Source: an uncultured Treponema sp.
GTDB lineage: Bacteria > Spirochaetota > Spirochaetia > Treponematales > Treponemataceae
DNA: 7,185 nucleotides
Assembly (NCBI GenBank): GCA_946403565.1
Contig: CAMJAJ010000058.1
Location: 1-7,185 of the forward strand
Direction of reading: 5' to 3'
A program made the position numbers and the translations under genes. This document shows positions 1-5,393 of this stretch, in pieces (positions within the stretch are counted from its first letter, which is position 1; every line of letters begins with the position of its first letter). The notes beneath the pieces were generated by a model. It did not search any database. It was not told the DNA's origin and saw only the letters and a program-made list of their open reading frames with translations.

Positions 1-6
1 GAATCT

Positions 7-35
7 ACGGCGGGGACCGGTGCGGTCTCCGCTGT
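7..35 (+). other. 13-bp stem-loop in the leader upstream of agcS
   Basis: Bases 7-19 pair with 23-35 around a 3-base GTG loop. All 13 positions pair, two of them as G-U (9/33 and 14/28). There is no T-run after it, so it is not a standard intrinsic terminator. It may be part of a structured 5' leader for agcS or the end of whatever lies left of the window. No known RNA family was recognised. The same pairing exists on either strand apart from the wobbles, so the strand is inferred from the downstream gene. Confidence 0.45.
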
Positions 36-47
36 CCATAACGAAGA

Positions 48-98
48 CAGTTTCAAATGCAGTCTGCGGACTTCAGTCCGCTTGGATTTTTGAAACTG
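48..98 (+). repeat. Two-tier inverted repeat, possible dispersed hairpin element
   Basis: An outer perfect 10-bp inverted repeat (CAGTTTCAAA at 48-57, TTTGAAACTG at 89-98) encloses an inner perfect 6-bp stem with a TTCA loop (GCGGAC at 66-71, GTCCGC at 76-81). The short unpaired arms between them (58-65 and 82-88) make one 51-base imperfect cruciform. No coding frame explains it. Either part of the agcS leader RNA or one copy of a small interspersed palindromic element; the window holds only this copy, so the two cannot be told apart here. Confidence 0.55.
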
Positions 99-114
99 CC
101 ACAACCATCAGTCT

Positions 115-168
115 GGGGGTGTGGGAACGGTATCCGGGAGGGGCCGCCCCCATACCCCCTCTTTTTTT
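115..168 (+). terminator. Intrinsic terminator directly upstream of agcS (possible attenuator)
   Basis: GGGGGTGTGGG (115-125) pairs with CCCATACCCCC (149-159) over 11 bp with one G-U (121/153). The run TCTTTTTTT (160-168) follows immediately. The 23-base interior (126-148) can form small inner pairs. This is a textbook rho-independent terminator on the plus strand. Only 15 bases separate the T-run from the agcS ATG and they hold the SD, so no promoter fits between. Either an upstream gene ends here and agcS is read by leakage, or the terminator sits in the agcS 5' leader and controls it by attenuation. Confidence 0.8.
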
Positions 169-172
169 GCGT

Positions 173-177
173 GGAGG
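173..177 (+). promoter_or_regulatory. Ribosome binding site of agcS
   Basis: GGAGG lies 6 bases before the ATG at 184. It decides the start: the frame is open further upstream, to a GTG at 121, but that codon sits inside the terminator stem and has no SD. Confidence 0.85.
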
Positions 178-183
178 AAAACC

Positions 184-1653
184 ATGTTGCAAGCCATTAC
201 CAGCATCAACAATGCCGTGAACGGCGTGGTCTGGGGCTCATTCGGAATCGCGTTGCTGCTTGCGGCGGGAATAGTGATGACCTGCGTAAACCGCGCTTTC
301 CAGTTCACGCACTTCATCTTCTGGATCAAACGGACCGTCGGCGCGATATTCAGCGACCGGCGGATCACCGCGCATACCGGGAGGGAGAACAAGGCGATTT
401 CCCAGTTCCAGAGCCTGTGCACGGCGATGGCCGCGACAATCGGCACGGGAAACATCGTCGGTGTCGCGACGGCAATCATCCTTGGCGGTCCCGGCGCAAT
501 CTTCTGGATGTGGGTCATGGCCCTCTTCGGCATGATGACCAACTATTCCGAGAACGTGCTCGGCATCTACTTCCGACGCAAGGGCGAGAGCGGCGAGTGG
601 CGTGGCGGGGCCATGTACTACCTGAAGGACGGATTCGGCGCATACGCCGGCCTGAAGCAGATCGGCTCGGTGATGGCCGTCCTGTTCAGCGCGTTCTGCC
701 TGCTCGCCAGCTTCGGAATCGGCAACATGAGCCAGGTCAACTCCATCGCAGGCAACATGCAGAGCGCCTTCTCCATCCCGCCGTTCGTGACGGGCATCGT
801 GCTGGTCATCATCGCGGCGGCTATCATCCTGGGCGGCCTGAAGCGGGTCGCCGGTGTCGCGGAAAAGCTCGTCCCCTTCATGGCGATCCTGTACGTCGCC
901 TTTGCGCTGGTCGTCATCATCGCGCACGCGGCCGCCATTCCGGCCGTCCTCTCCGCAATCTTCAAGGGTGCCTTCGCGGCAAAGTCCGCGGGCGGCGGAA
1001 TCGTCGGTTACGGAATCAAGAGCGCCATAACCTGGGGATTCAAGCGCGGCGCCTTCAGCAATGAGGCGGGTCTCGGTTCGTCGGTCATGGTCCACTCGAG
1101 CTCCAACGTGAAGGAGCCCGTCCAGCAGGGCATGTGGGGTATATTCGAGGTGTTCGCCGACACGATAATCGTCTGCACCATCACCGCCCTGGTCGTGCTT
1201 TCAAGCGGCCTGGTGGACCTGGAGACGGGAGCCATGCTCACGGAGAACGCGGGCGCGGGCCTGGTCGGCGAGGCCTTCTCCACGGTGTTCGGCCCGGCCG
1301 GCCCCAAGTTCATCGCCATCGCGATCCTCCTCTTCGCGTTCTCCACCACGCTGGGCTGGAGCCACTACGGGGCAACCGCATGGCAGTACCTGTTCGGCGA
1401 GAAGAGCAGCTTCATCTACAAGGGCCTGTTCGTCTGCATGATCTTCTTCGGCTGCACGATGAGCCTTTCGCTCGCCTGGGACCTGAGCGACACCTTCAAT
1501 GGCCTGATGATGATTCCGAACCTCATCGGCGTGCTGTCGCTCGGCCCCCTCGTGGGCAAAATCACCGGAAACTACATTGACCGCGAGATGCGCGGGAAGG
1601 ATGTGGAGCCGATGCTGTCCGCGTTCGGGGACGGCGGGGAACCGAAGGAGTAG
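184..1653 (+). CDS. agcS: Alanine/glycine:cation symporter family protein (AGCS)
   Basis: A 489-residue multi-pass inner-membrane carrier that takes up alanine or glycine with Na+ (or H+). Seen in the protein: many hydrophobic segments along its length; the N-terminal AATIGTGNIVG stretch (83-93); the family signature GGPGAIFWMW (101-110); the conserved RGAFSNEAGLGSS segment (288-300); and GWSHYG (391-396). The length fits the family (about 450-500 residues) and both ends look complete, with a short charged C-terminal tail. The ATG at 184 is chosen because of the GGAGG 6 bases upstream and because the protein then begins at the usual distance before the first helix. It stands alone on the plus strand behind a strong terminator, which suggests control by attenuation or by readthrough. 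AGCS genes are known glycine-riboswitch targets in some bacteria, but no glycine aptamer was recognised here. Family assignment is secure; alanine versus glycine preference is not readable. Confidence 0.93.
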   Translation: MLQAITSINNAVNGVVWGSFGIALLLAAGIVMTCVNRAFQFTHFIFWIKRTVGAIFSDRRITAHTGRENKAISQFQSLCTAMAATIGTGNIVGVATAIILGGPGAIFWMWVMALFGMMTNYSENVLGIYFRRKGESGEWRGGAMYYLKDGFGAYAGLKQIGSVMAVLFSAFCLLASFGIGNMSQVNSIAGNMQSAFSIPPFVTGIVLVIIAAAIILGGLKRVAGVAEKLVPFMAILYVAFALVVIIAHAAAIPAVLSAIFKGAFAAKSAGGGIVGYGIKSAITWGFKRGAFSNEAGLGSSVMVHSSSNVKEPVQQGMWGIFEVFADTIIVCTITALVVLSSGLVDLETGAMLTENAGAGLVGEAFSTVFGPAGPKFIAIAILLFAFSTTLGWSHYGATAWQYLFGEKSSFIYKGLFVCMIFFGCTMSLSLAWDLSDTFNGLMMIPNLIGVLSLGPLVGKITGNYIDREMRGKDVEPMLSAFGDGGEPKE

Positions 1654-1719
1654 GAAGCCAAGGGGCGGGACGCGGTCGCAGACAGGGCACCGAAAAAGGG
1701 CAGACAGCAGGCAGCCTTG

Positions 1720-1754
1720 CCCCCCCCCCGCCGGACGGGGCGAATCTGCCCCCG
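1720..1754 (+). other. C10 tract with two mutually exclusive hairpins in the agcS-lipoprotein gap
   Basis: The 227-base gap 1654-1880 has no gene. It contains a run of ten C (1720-1729). CCCCG (1726-1730) can pair with CGGGG (1736-1740), or GGGGC (1737-1741) can pair with GCCCC (1748-1752); the two stems share bases and cannot form together. Neither is followed by a T-run, so a standard terminator for agcS is not seen. The C-run is a possible slippage site. Confidence 0.4.
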
Positions 1755-1814
1755 TACCCCGCAAACCCGTCCGCCCTGATGCAGATACATGCAGGCGACG
1801 GAAAGCCCACGCGG

Positions 1815-1820
1815 GATAAT
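1815..1820 (+). promoter_or_regulatory. Possible -10 box for the lipoprotein gene
   Basis: GATAAT matches TATAAT at 5 of 6 positions and would start transcription near 1827, about 54 bases before the ATG at 1881. No TTGACA-like hexamer lies 16-18 bases upstream, so this is a weak call; cotranscription from agcS is the alternative. Confidence 0.28.
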
Positions 1821-1880
1821 GCAGTTTTGCCGAGCCTTGCCCCCCTGTTACCCCGCCCCCGCCATATTTGTTCTATAGGC

Positions 1881-2273
1881 ATGAAACGTACGAATGCATG
1901 TGCCGTCCTTTGCGCCTGCTGCATCGGACTTTTTTTTATGCCCGTATCCTGCGCCACGAACAGGAACGCGTCCGAAGGTGAAAGCGCGGAGGCCGGCATG
2001 CCGCTCGGCAGGTCCAAGGACCCGAGCAAGCCTGAATACACCTCCAACACCCTGCTGATAAGCCTGAAGGAAGGGACCTACGAGGAGGACGTATACGCGC
2101 TCGCCGGAAAATACGGGATGGAGGTCATGTACCTGTACCAGAACTTCAACATGTGCGCGACCAAGCTGTCACGCGACTACAGCGACGCGGAGTTCGCCAC
2201 GCTCATACGGCAGCTGGAGAAGGAGCCGATCGTGCTGGCTGCGGACCGCGACGCGATAATGCACCTGTATTGA
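1881..2273 (+). CDS. Putative lipoprotein resembling a stand-alone subtilase prodomain (I9/fervidolysin-type)
   Basis: A 130-residue protein with an export signal: KR at 2-3, a hydrophobic core at about 6-22, and PVSC at 21-24, a relaxed lipobox that would make Cys24 the lipidated residue. A polar linker follows (25-54). The globular part (55-130) starts NTLLISLKEGTYEEDVYALA, then a glycine-containing turn with GMEVMYLY, a central strand, an acidic helix with FATLIRQLEKEP, and a last strand VLAADRDAIMHLY. This order (extended strand, helix, GxEV strand, helix with a proline, then a strand) is what I recall of subtilase propeptide domains, which fold and inhibit the protease. No protease domain follows, so it may be a free inhibitor or a binding lipoprotein; this is inference from pattern only. 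The SD is poor (AGG one base before ATG). The start at 1881 is chosen because it gives a signal peptide, while the upstream in-frame ATG at 1779 adds proline-rich non-signal sequence. An 8-T run (1930-1937) lies in the signal-peptide codons. Confidence 0.7.
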   Translation: MKRTNACAVLCACCIGLFFMPVSCATNRNASEGESAEAGMPLGRSKDPSKPEYTSNTLLISLKEGTYEEDVYALAGKYGMEVMYLYQNFNMCATKLSRDYSDAEFATLIRQLEKEPIVLAADRDAIMHLY

Positions 2274-2282
2274 TCCGACCCG

Positions 2283-2439
2283 GGGGCTAGTGATTCGGCG
2301 CCGACGTCAGGGTCTGATGATCCGTGCCGGGGGCAATTCCCCACAATCTGCGCCACGGGGTTGGGTGATTCGAACGGGGATTAATGCTTCAACGCCTGGC
2401 GTCGGGGCTAGTGATTCGGAACCCGTGGGGGGCAATGCC
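2283..2439. repeat. Degenerate repeat cluster between convergent genes
   Basis: GGGGCTAGTGATTCGG occurs identically at 2283-2298 and 2404-2419, with a diverged copy at 2357-2372 (GGGGTTGGGTGATTCG) and a weaker one around 2310-2323. A second word, GGGGGCAATTCC (2329-2340) and GGGGGCAATGCC (2428-2439), also recurs. A perfect inverted repeat ACGCC-T-GGCGT (2392-2402) lies between copies. This fills the non-coding gap 2274-2447 between the lipoprotein and cyclase stop codons. No T-rich terminator was seen on either strand, so structure in these repeats may do that job. Function unknown. Confidence 0.55.
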
Positions 2440-2447
2440 GACGGCCG

Positions 2448-3632
2448 TCAGCGGGCCTCGGCGTGATGGATTCGCTTCTGCGCGTACATCTTCTTGTCCG
2501 CGATGGCAAGCAGGTTCTTGAGGGTCTTTTGGTCCTTGCTGTAGCGGGCATAGCCGATGCTGAGCGCGATCGTATAGGGAAGCTCCTTCTGCGCGCACTT
2601 CCTGGCGACGGCCTCGCTGAGCTGGGTGCAGAAGCAGTCGGCCTCCTCGTCGCACCCGAACATGCCGCCCAGCACGAACTCGTCCCCGCCAAAACGGCAG
2701 AGCATGCAGCGGTCCGGATTCTTGGCGCAGGCCTCACGCAGGGCCTCCGCCGTGATGAAGAGCGCGTTGTCCCCCTCGTTGTGCCCGTAGGTATCGTTTA
2801 TCGACTTGAACCTGTCCAGGTCGGCCATGAACAGGTACAGGCCCTCCTCTCCTTCGGTCTCCCGCTGGTTGATCGCCTGAATCTGCCGTATGAAGAAACG
2901 CTCGCCTTGCTTCCGGTTGTTCACCCCAGTCAGGGTATCCATGGATATCTGCTCGCGGATCTGCATGACGAAGAAGAGGAGCACGGAGATGGACGTACCC
3001 AGCGTGACGGAAGGCAGGCTGACGAAGAAGGCGCGGACCAGGCCGCCCAGCAGGATAGGCAGCCCGTAGAAGGCGACCAGCAGGCAGAGTTCCTTGTAGG
3101 CCTCGTTCTCCGGACGGAAGGCAAGCATCGTCGCCCGGACGGAGGCAAGCAGGAGGTCGCCCATGATGACCACCATGAAGGGGACGTACATGAAGCCCCG
3201 GATGAGTTCGCCCTGCTCGTCTATGCTGAAAAGCCAGCCGGTCAGGGGAGTCGTGACGGCGAGGACGATCATGGCCCAGAAGGGGATGAAGGGCAGCCGC
3301 TTGTCGAACTTGGTCGGATGAACCATCTCCAGACAGCCGTTGAGCATCAGGAACATGGAGAAGGAACAGACGTTGATGGCGATGTACAGGAAGACGTTGC
3401 TGACCATGCGCAGGAGCTGCGTCTTGGGCAGGACGTCCCAGTACACGAGCCCCCAGAAGATGTCCACCAGGCAGAAGGCCGTCAGCGAGAGCATGAGGTT
3501 TATCAGCCTGAGGCGGTATTTGTTCCGGTCCGCGTCTATCAGCGTCGTGAACAGGAGTATGACCATGATGATGATGCAGAACTCGTCCAGGAGAGAATAG
3601 TAGAATGCCGATACTCGTCCCACCATGCCCAC
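2448..3632 (-). CDS. Membrane-anchored diguanylate cyclase (GGDEF protein)
   Basis: A 394-residue protein expected to make cyclic di-GMP from two GTP at the inner membrane. Residues 1-225 hold about six or seven hydrophobic helices (for example 15-32, 43-64, 78-97, 115-134, 146-168, 182-204, 208-224) with no known sensor family recognised. The GGDEF domain follows: DTLTGVNNR (232-240), DLDRFKSIND (271-280) with metal-binding Asp271 and Asn279, GHNEGD (283-288), the active-site RFGGDEF (313-319), and a closing ALSIGYARY segment (356-364) and DKKMYAQK (379-386). All catalytic motifs are intact, so it should be active. The usual inhibitory RxxD site would fall at 306-309 but reads PDRC, so that feedback site is absent. 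Seven cysteines lie at 302-346 around the active site. Start: GTG at 3632 with AGG seven bases upstream; ATG at 3626 is the alternative. It follows pyrE by 4 bases and is probably cotranscribed with it. Confidence 0.9.
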   Translation of the reverse strand: MGMVGRVSAFYYSLLDEFCIIIMVILLFTTLIDADRNKYRLRLINLMLSLTAFCLVDIFWGLVYWDVLPKTQLLRMVSNVFLYIAINVCSFSMFLMLNGCLEMVHPTKFDKRLPFIPFWAMIVLAVTTPLTGWLFSIDEQGELIRGFMYVPFMVVIMGDLLLASVRATMLAFRPENEAYKELCLLVAFYGLPILLGGLVRAFFVSLPSVTLGTSISVLLFFVMQIREQISMDTLTGVNNRKQGERFFIRQIQAINQRETEGEEGLYLFMADLDRFKSINDTYGHNEGDNALFITAEALREACAKNPDRCMLCRFGGDEFVLGGMFGCDEEADCFCTQLSEAVARKCAQKELPYTIALSIGYARYSKDQKTLKNLLAIADKKMYAQKRIHHAEAR

Positions 3633-3636
3633 TTTG

Positions 3637-4323
3637 CTACCTGGCCCCCCACTCCTCGTAGTACGCGTCCAGCTCCTTCTTGATGGAGTCGGTTATGACG
3701 CCGTCCTTGCCCGGCGCATACAGGTACGCGACAACCTCCTGCATGGAGACGATGGCGCGGGCGGGAAAGCCGTAGCGCTCGCTGATGGAATCCAGCGCGC
3801 TCTTTTCCGTGTCCAGCCCCTTCTCCATCCGGTTCAGGCTGACCATCTCGCCGACGATCGTGATGTCGTCCTTGTGCTCCACCTGGGCCAGAATGACCGG
3901 CACGGTCTCATCGATGGACTTGCCGGAGGTGGTCACGTCCTCTATGATCACGACGCGGTCCCCCTTGCGGATCTCGCTGCCCAGGAGCAGGCCCTTGTCC
4001 GCCCCGTGGTCCTTGGCCTCCTTGCGGTTGGAACAGTAGCGGATCTCCTTTCCGAACAGGCGGCCGTAGGCGATCACCGTGGCGACGGCGAGGGGAATGC
4101 CCTTGTAGGCCGGGCCGAACAGGACGTCGAAATCATCGCCGAATTCCGCATGGATGGCCTGGGCGTAGAACTCGCCAAGGCGCGAAAGCTGGCTGCCCGT
4201 GACGTACGCGCCCGCATTCATGAAGAAGGGGGACTTGCGTCCGCTTTTGAGCGTGAACGAGCCGAACTTGAGGACCCGGCTTTCCACCATGAAGTCAATG
4301 AAGTCTTCCTTATACTGTTCCAT
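3637..4323 (-). CDS. pyrE: Orotate phosphoribosyltransferase
   Basis: A 228-residue cytoplasmic enzyme that joins orotate to PRPP to give orotidine monophosphate, the penultimate step of de novo UMP synthesis. Visible motifs: LKSGRKSPFF (25-34), GPAYKGIPLA (70-79), the mobile catalytic loop SNRKEAKDHGA (98-108) with Arg100, Lys101, Lys104 and His106, and the PRPP-binding strand-loop VVIIEDVTTSGKS (124-136). The length is normal for the longer PyrE type and no residue looks missing. Three in-frame ATGs exist (4347, 4332, 4323). I chose 4323 because the protein then starts MEQYKEDF, the usual PyrE N-terminus, and because the two upstream ATGs lie within a good promoter. None has a proper SD; AGG directly abuts the 4323 ATG. 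It is the first gene of a minus-strand pair with the cyclase. No other pyrimidine gene is nearby. Confidence 0.95.
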   Translation of the reverse strand: MEQYKEDFIDFMVESRVLKFGSFTLKSGRKSPFFMNAGAYVTGSQLSRLGEFYAQAIHAEFGDDFDVLFGPAYKGIPLAVATVIAYGRLFGKEIRYCSNRKEAKDHGADKGLLLGSEIRKGDRVVIIEDVTTSGKSIDETVPVILAQVEHKDDITIVGEMVSLNRMEKGLDTEKSALDSISERYGFPARAIVSMQEVVAYLYAPGKDGVITDSIKKELDAYYEEWGAR

Positions 4324-4330
4324 CCTGTTC

Positions 4331-4359
4331 ATTATACAGAAGTTCATTTGAAAAGTCCA
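4331..4359 (-). promoter_or_regulatory. Sigma70-type promoter of pyrE-DGC
   Basis: On the minus strand TGGACT (4359-4354, 4 of 6 to TTGACA) is followed after exactly 17 bases by TATAAT (4336-4331, perfect). The predicted start of transcription is at 4324-4323, at or one base before the chosen pyrE ATG, so the transcript would have almost no leader. It points away from the oxidase-family gene. Confidence 0.6.
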
Positions 4360-4441
4360 TGCGATTGCAGCGAAAGACGCCCAAAAGAGGCATATTTCCG
4401 AGTAAAAAGCTCTGTAAATGCTGGCGGAAGCCCCGGAGATA

Positions 4442-4450
4442 TGCTATACT
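4442..4450 (+). promoter_or_regulatory. Extended -10 promoter of the PNPOx-family gene
   Basis: TGCTATACT is an extended -10 (TGn plus TATACT, 5 of 6 to TATAAT). The -35 region is weak (CTGGCG at 4421-4426, 18-base spacer), which is typical when TGn is present. An A/T-rich stretch (about 4384-4419) lies just upstream. Start of transcription is predicted near 4457, giving a leader of about 125 bases before the ATG at 4583. Confidence 0.5.
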
Positions 4451-4480
4451 TGGAAGCTACCGGCCCTTTCCGCGACGGTT

Positions 4481-4504
4481 GCGGTTTCACACGAGGCGGT
4501 TTCA
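4481..4504 (+). repeat. Direct repeat in the PNPOx-gene leader
   Basis: GCGGTTTCA occurs at 4481-4489 and 4496-4504, 15 bases apart, about 25-48 bases after the predicted transcription start. GGACAG also repeats 11 bases apart (4516-4521 and 4527-4532), and GTCC-TGCC-GGAC (4509-4519 region) can form a small hairpin. These could be operator half-sites or chance in GC-rich DNA. Confidence 0.35.
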
Positions 4505-4582
4505 GGCGTCCTGCCGGACAGCGTTTGGACAGACCCAAGCCAGCCCTCGGCACAGACGGAAAGGCACGGAAGGAGTAAACAC

Positions 4583-4975
4583 ATGGACGAGATTTATGAG
4601 TTCATCAAGAAATGCGGGACCTACTACCTTGCGACGGTCGATGAAGGACAGCCCAGGAACAGGCCCTTCGGCACGATAAACATCTTCGAAGGCAAGCTCT
4701 ACATCCAGACGGGCAAGGGCAAGGACGTGTCCAAGCAGATCCAGAAGAACCCCAAGGTGGAGCTGTGCTGCTTCAACGGGGCGGAGTGGCTGCGCCTTTC
4801 CGGCGAACTTGTGCGCGACGACCGGCGCGAGCCCAAGGCCGACATGCTGGAGCACTACCCCGACCTCAAGCGGATGTATTCCGCGGATGACGACAACACC
4901 GAGGTGCTGTACTTCAAGAACGCGACGGCAACCATCTCCAGTTTCGCCGCAGCGCCGAAGGTCATCACGTTCTAG
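4583..4975 (+). CDS. Pyridoxamine 5'-phosphate oxidase-family (FMN-binding split-barrel) protein
   Basis: A 130-residue single-domain soluble protein. The pattern is that of small PNPOx-like flavoproteins: an N-terminal helix (DEIYEFIKKCG, 2-12), strand YYLATVD (14-20), QPRNRPFGTINIFEGKLYIQT (23-43) with the Arg-Pro-Phe segment that contacts the flavin phosphate in relatives, GKGKDVSKQIQKNPKVELCCF (44-64), the barrel strand WLRLSGELV (69-77), and a closing YFKNATATISSF strand (112-123). These proteins usually form dimers and bind FMN (or F420 or haem in sister families); the substrate of this one cannot be read. It is too short to be the vitamin B6 enzyme PdxH (about 210 residues). Start: AGGAG at 4571-4575, seven bases before ATG. 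It is divergent from pyrE and convergent with the copper ATPase gene, so it is likely monocistronic. Confidence 0.85.
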   Translation: MDEIYEFIKKCGTYYLATVDEGQPRNRPFGTINIFEGKLYIQTGKGKDVSKQIQKNPKVELCCFNGAEWLRLSGELVRDDRREPKADMLEHYPDLKRMYSADDDNTEVLYFKNATATISSFAAAPKVITF

Positions 4976-4981
4976 ACCCCA

Positions 4982-5128
4982 CAGCCGGGGCAGGTAGCCG
5001 TAGCAAAGGCAAACCAGACTGCACCCCACCCACGGCCGGCAGGATTACATTCCAACCGGCCGCAGCCGGGGCAATCACGCCGGCGGCGGACAGCCGCTGT
5101 CAAGGCAGGCAGCCTAGCCACGGCCGGC
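4982..5128. repeat. Two-copy degenerate GC-rich repeat between convergent genes
   Basis: CAGCCGGGGCA occurs at 4982-4992 and 5063-5073; CCACGGCCGGC occurs at 5030-5040 and 5118-5128. Each pair brackets a variable 37-44 base middle, so the region reads as two diverged units (4982-5040 and 5063-5128). Stem-loops: 5033-5039 with 5056-5062 (7 bp), 5084-5089 with 5094-5099 (6 bp, one G-U), and 5104-5109 with 5113-5119 (one bulge). No T-run follows on either strand. The CCGGGGCAAT core also resembles words in the repeat cluster at 2283-2439. This fills the non-coding gap 4976-5144. Confidence 0.5.
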
Positions 5129-5144
5129 GGACAGAGCCGCCCGA

Positions 5145-5393
5145 CTAGCTGACGAAGCTGTAGCCAGCCTTCTCGACGGCCGCCTTTATCTTGTCGTCGC
5201 TGACGGGCTTGCTGCACGTGATGACGACCTCGCCCTTCTCGTGGCTTGCAGTCGCCTCGGTGATTCCGCCGACCTTCTCCAGCGCCTCCTTGACGTGCTG
5301 CTCACACTTGCAGCACATGAGGCCCTCGACCTTGAGCGTCCGCTCGGTAAGCGTACCGTCGGCCTCGCCCTGTTTCTTTCCAAATCCGAACAT
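5145..5393 (-). CDS. Nested CopZ-like copper chaperone (free HMA domain), in frame with the 3' end of the ATPase
   Basis: The last 82 codons of the ATPase frame can be translated on their own from an ATG at 5393. The product starts MFGFGKKQG, has a short polar lead (1-18), then one beta-alpha-beta-beta-alpha-beta HMA domain (19-82): strand TLKVEGL, metal loop MCCKC (26-30, CxxC plus an extra Cys), helix EQHVKEALEKV, strands ATASHEKGEVVITC, helix SDDKIKAAVEKAGY. Such domains carry Cu+ and pass it to a copper ATPase. Support for separate expression: GGGAGGA exactly 7 bases before the ATG, a GTGACA-17-TATAAT promoter just upstream, and a palindrome in its spacer. The preceding linker codons look like translated regulatory DNA (RKARSRYNAGVREEHA). 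The length suits a free CopZ-like protein. That both fusion and free forms are made is inference. Confidence 0.65.
   Translation of the reverse strand: MFGFGKKQGEADGTLTERTLKVEGLMCCKCEQHVKEALEKVGGITEATASHEKGEVVITCSKPVSDDKIKAAVEKAGYSFVS

Noticed and set aside
1..114. Glycine riboswitch aptamer upstream of agcS
   Set aside because: Expected from the gene type, but the conserved aptamer segments (such as CAGGCAAAAGGAC) are not present; only unassigned hairpins are seen.
121..183. Longer N-terminus for agcS from GTG 121
   Set aside because: It would start inside the terminator stem with no SD and adds a 21-residue non-conserved stretch; ATG 184 has GGAGG at 6 bases.
57..1064. Long plus and minus shadow frames over agcS
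   Set aside because: Arg/His/Gly-rich translations without hydrophobic segments; the AGCS frame carries all the family motifs.
1779..1880. Longer start of the lipoprotein at ATG 1779
   Set aside because: It would bury the signal peptide behind 34 proline-rich residues and place the possible -10 box within the coding region.
2357..2384. tRNA T-arm-like GTTCGAATC on the minus strand
   Set aside because: The flanking bases do not form a T-stem and no acceptor or anticodon arms are found; other copies read CCGAATCAC, so it is part of the repeat cluster.
2463..3683. 406-codon plus-strand open frame opposite the cyclase gene
   Set aside because: It mirrors the GGDEF gene, has Asp/Glu/His-rich low-complexity content typical of antisense of GC-rich genes, and shows no domain. 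The minus-strand frame has intact GGDEF motifs.
3625..4578. 317-codon plus-strand open frame opposite pyrE
   Set aside because: It is antisense to a clear PyrE, and its last part crosses the two divergent promoters. It has no recognisable domain.
4441..4578. 45-codon frame starting in the PNPOx-gene promoter and ending 4 bases before its ATG
   Set aside because: Its ATG overlaps the -10 box, so it lies upstream of the predicted transcript start, and it has no properly spaced SD.
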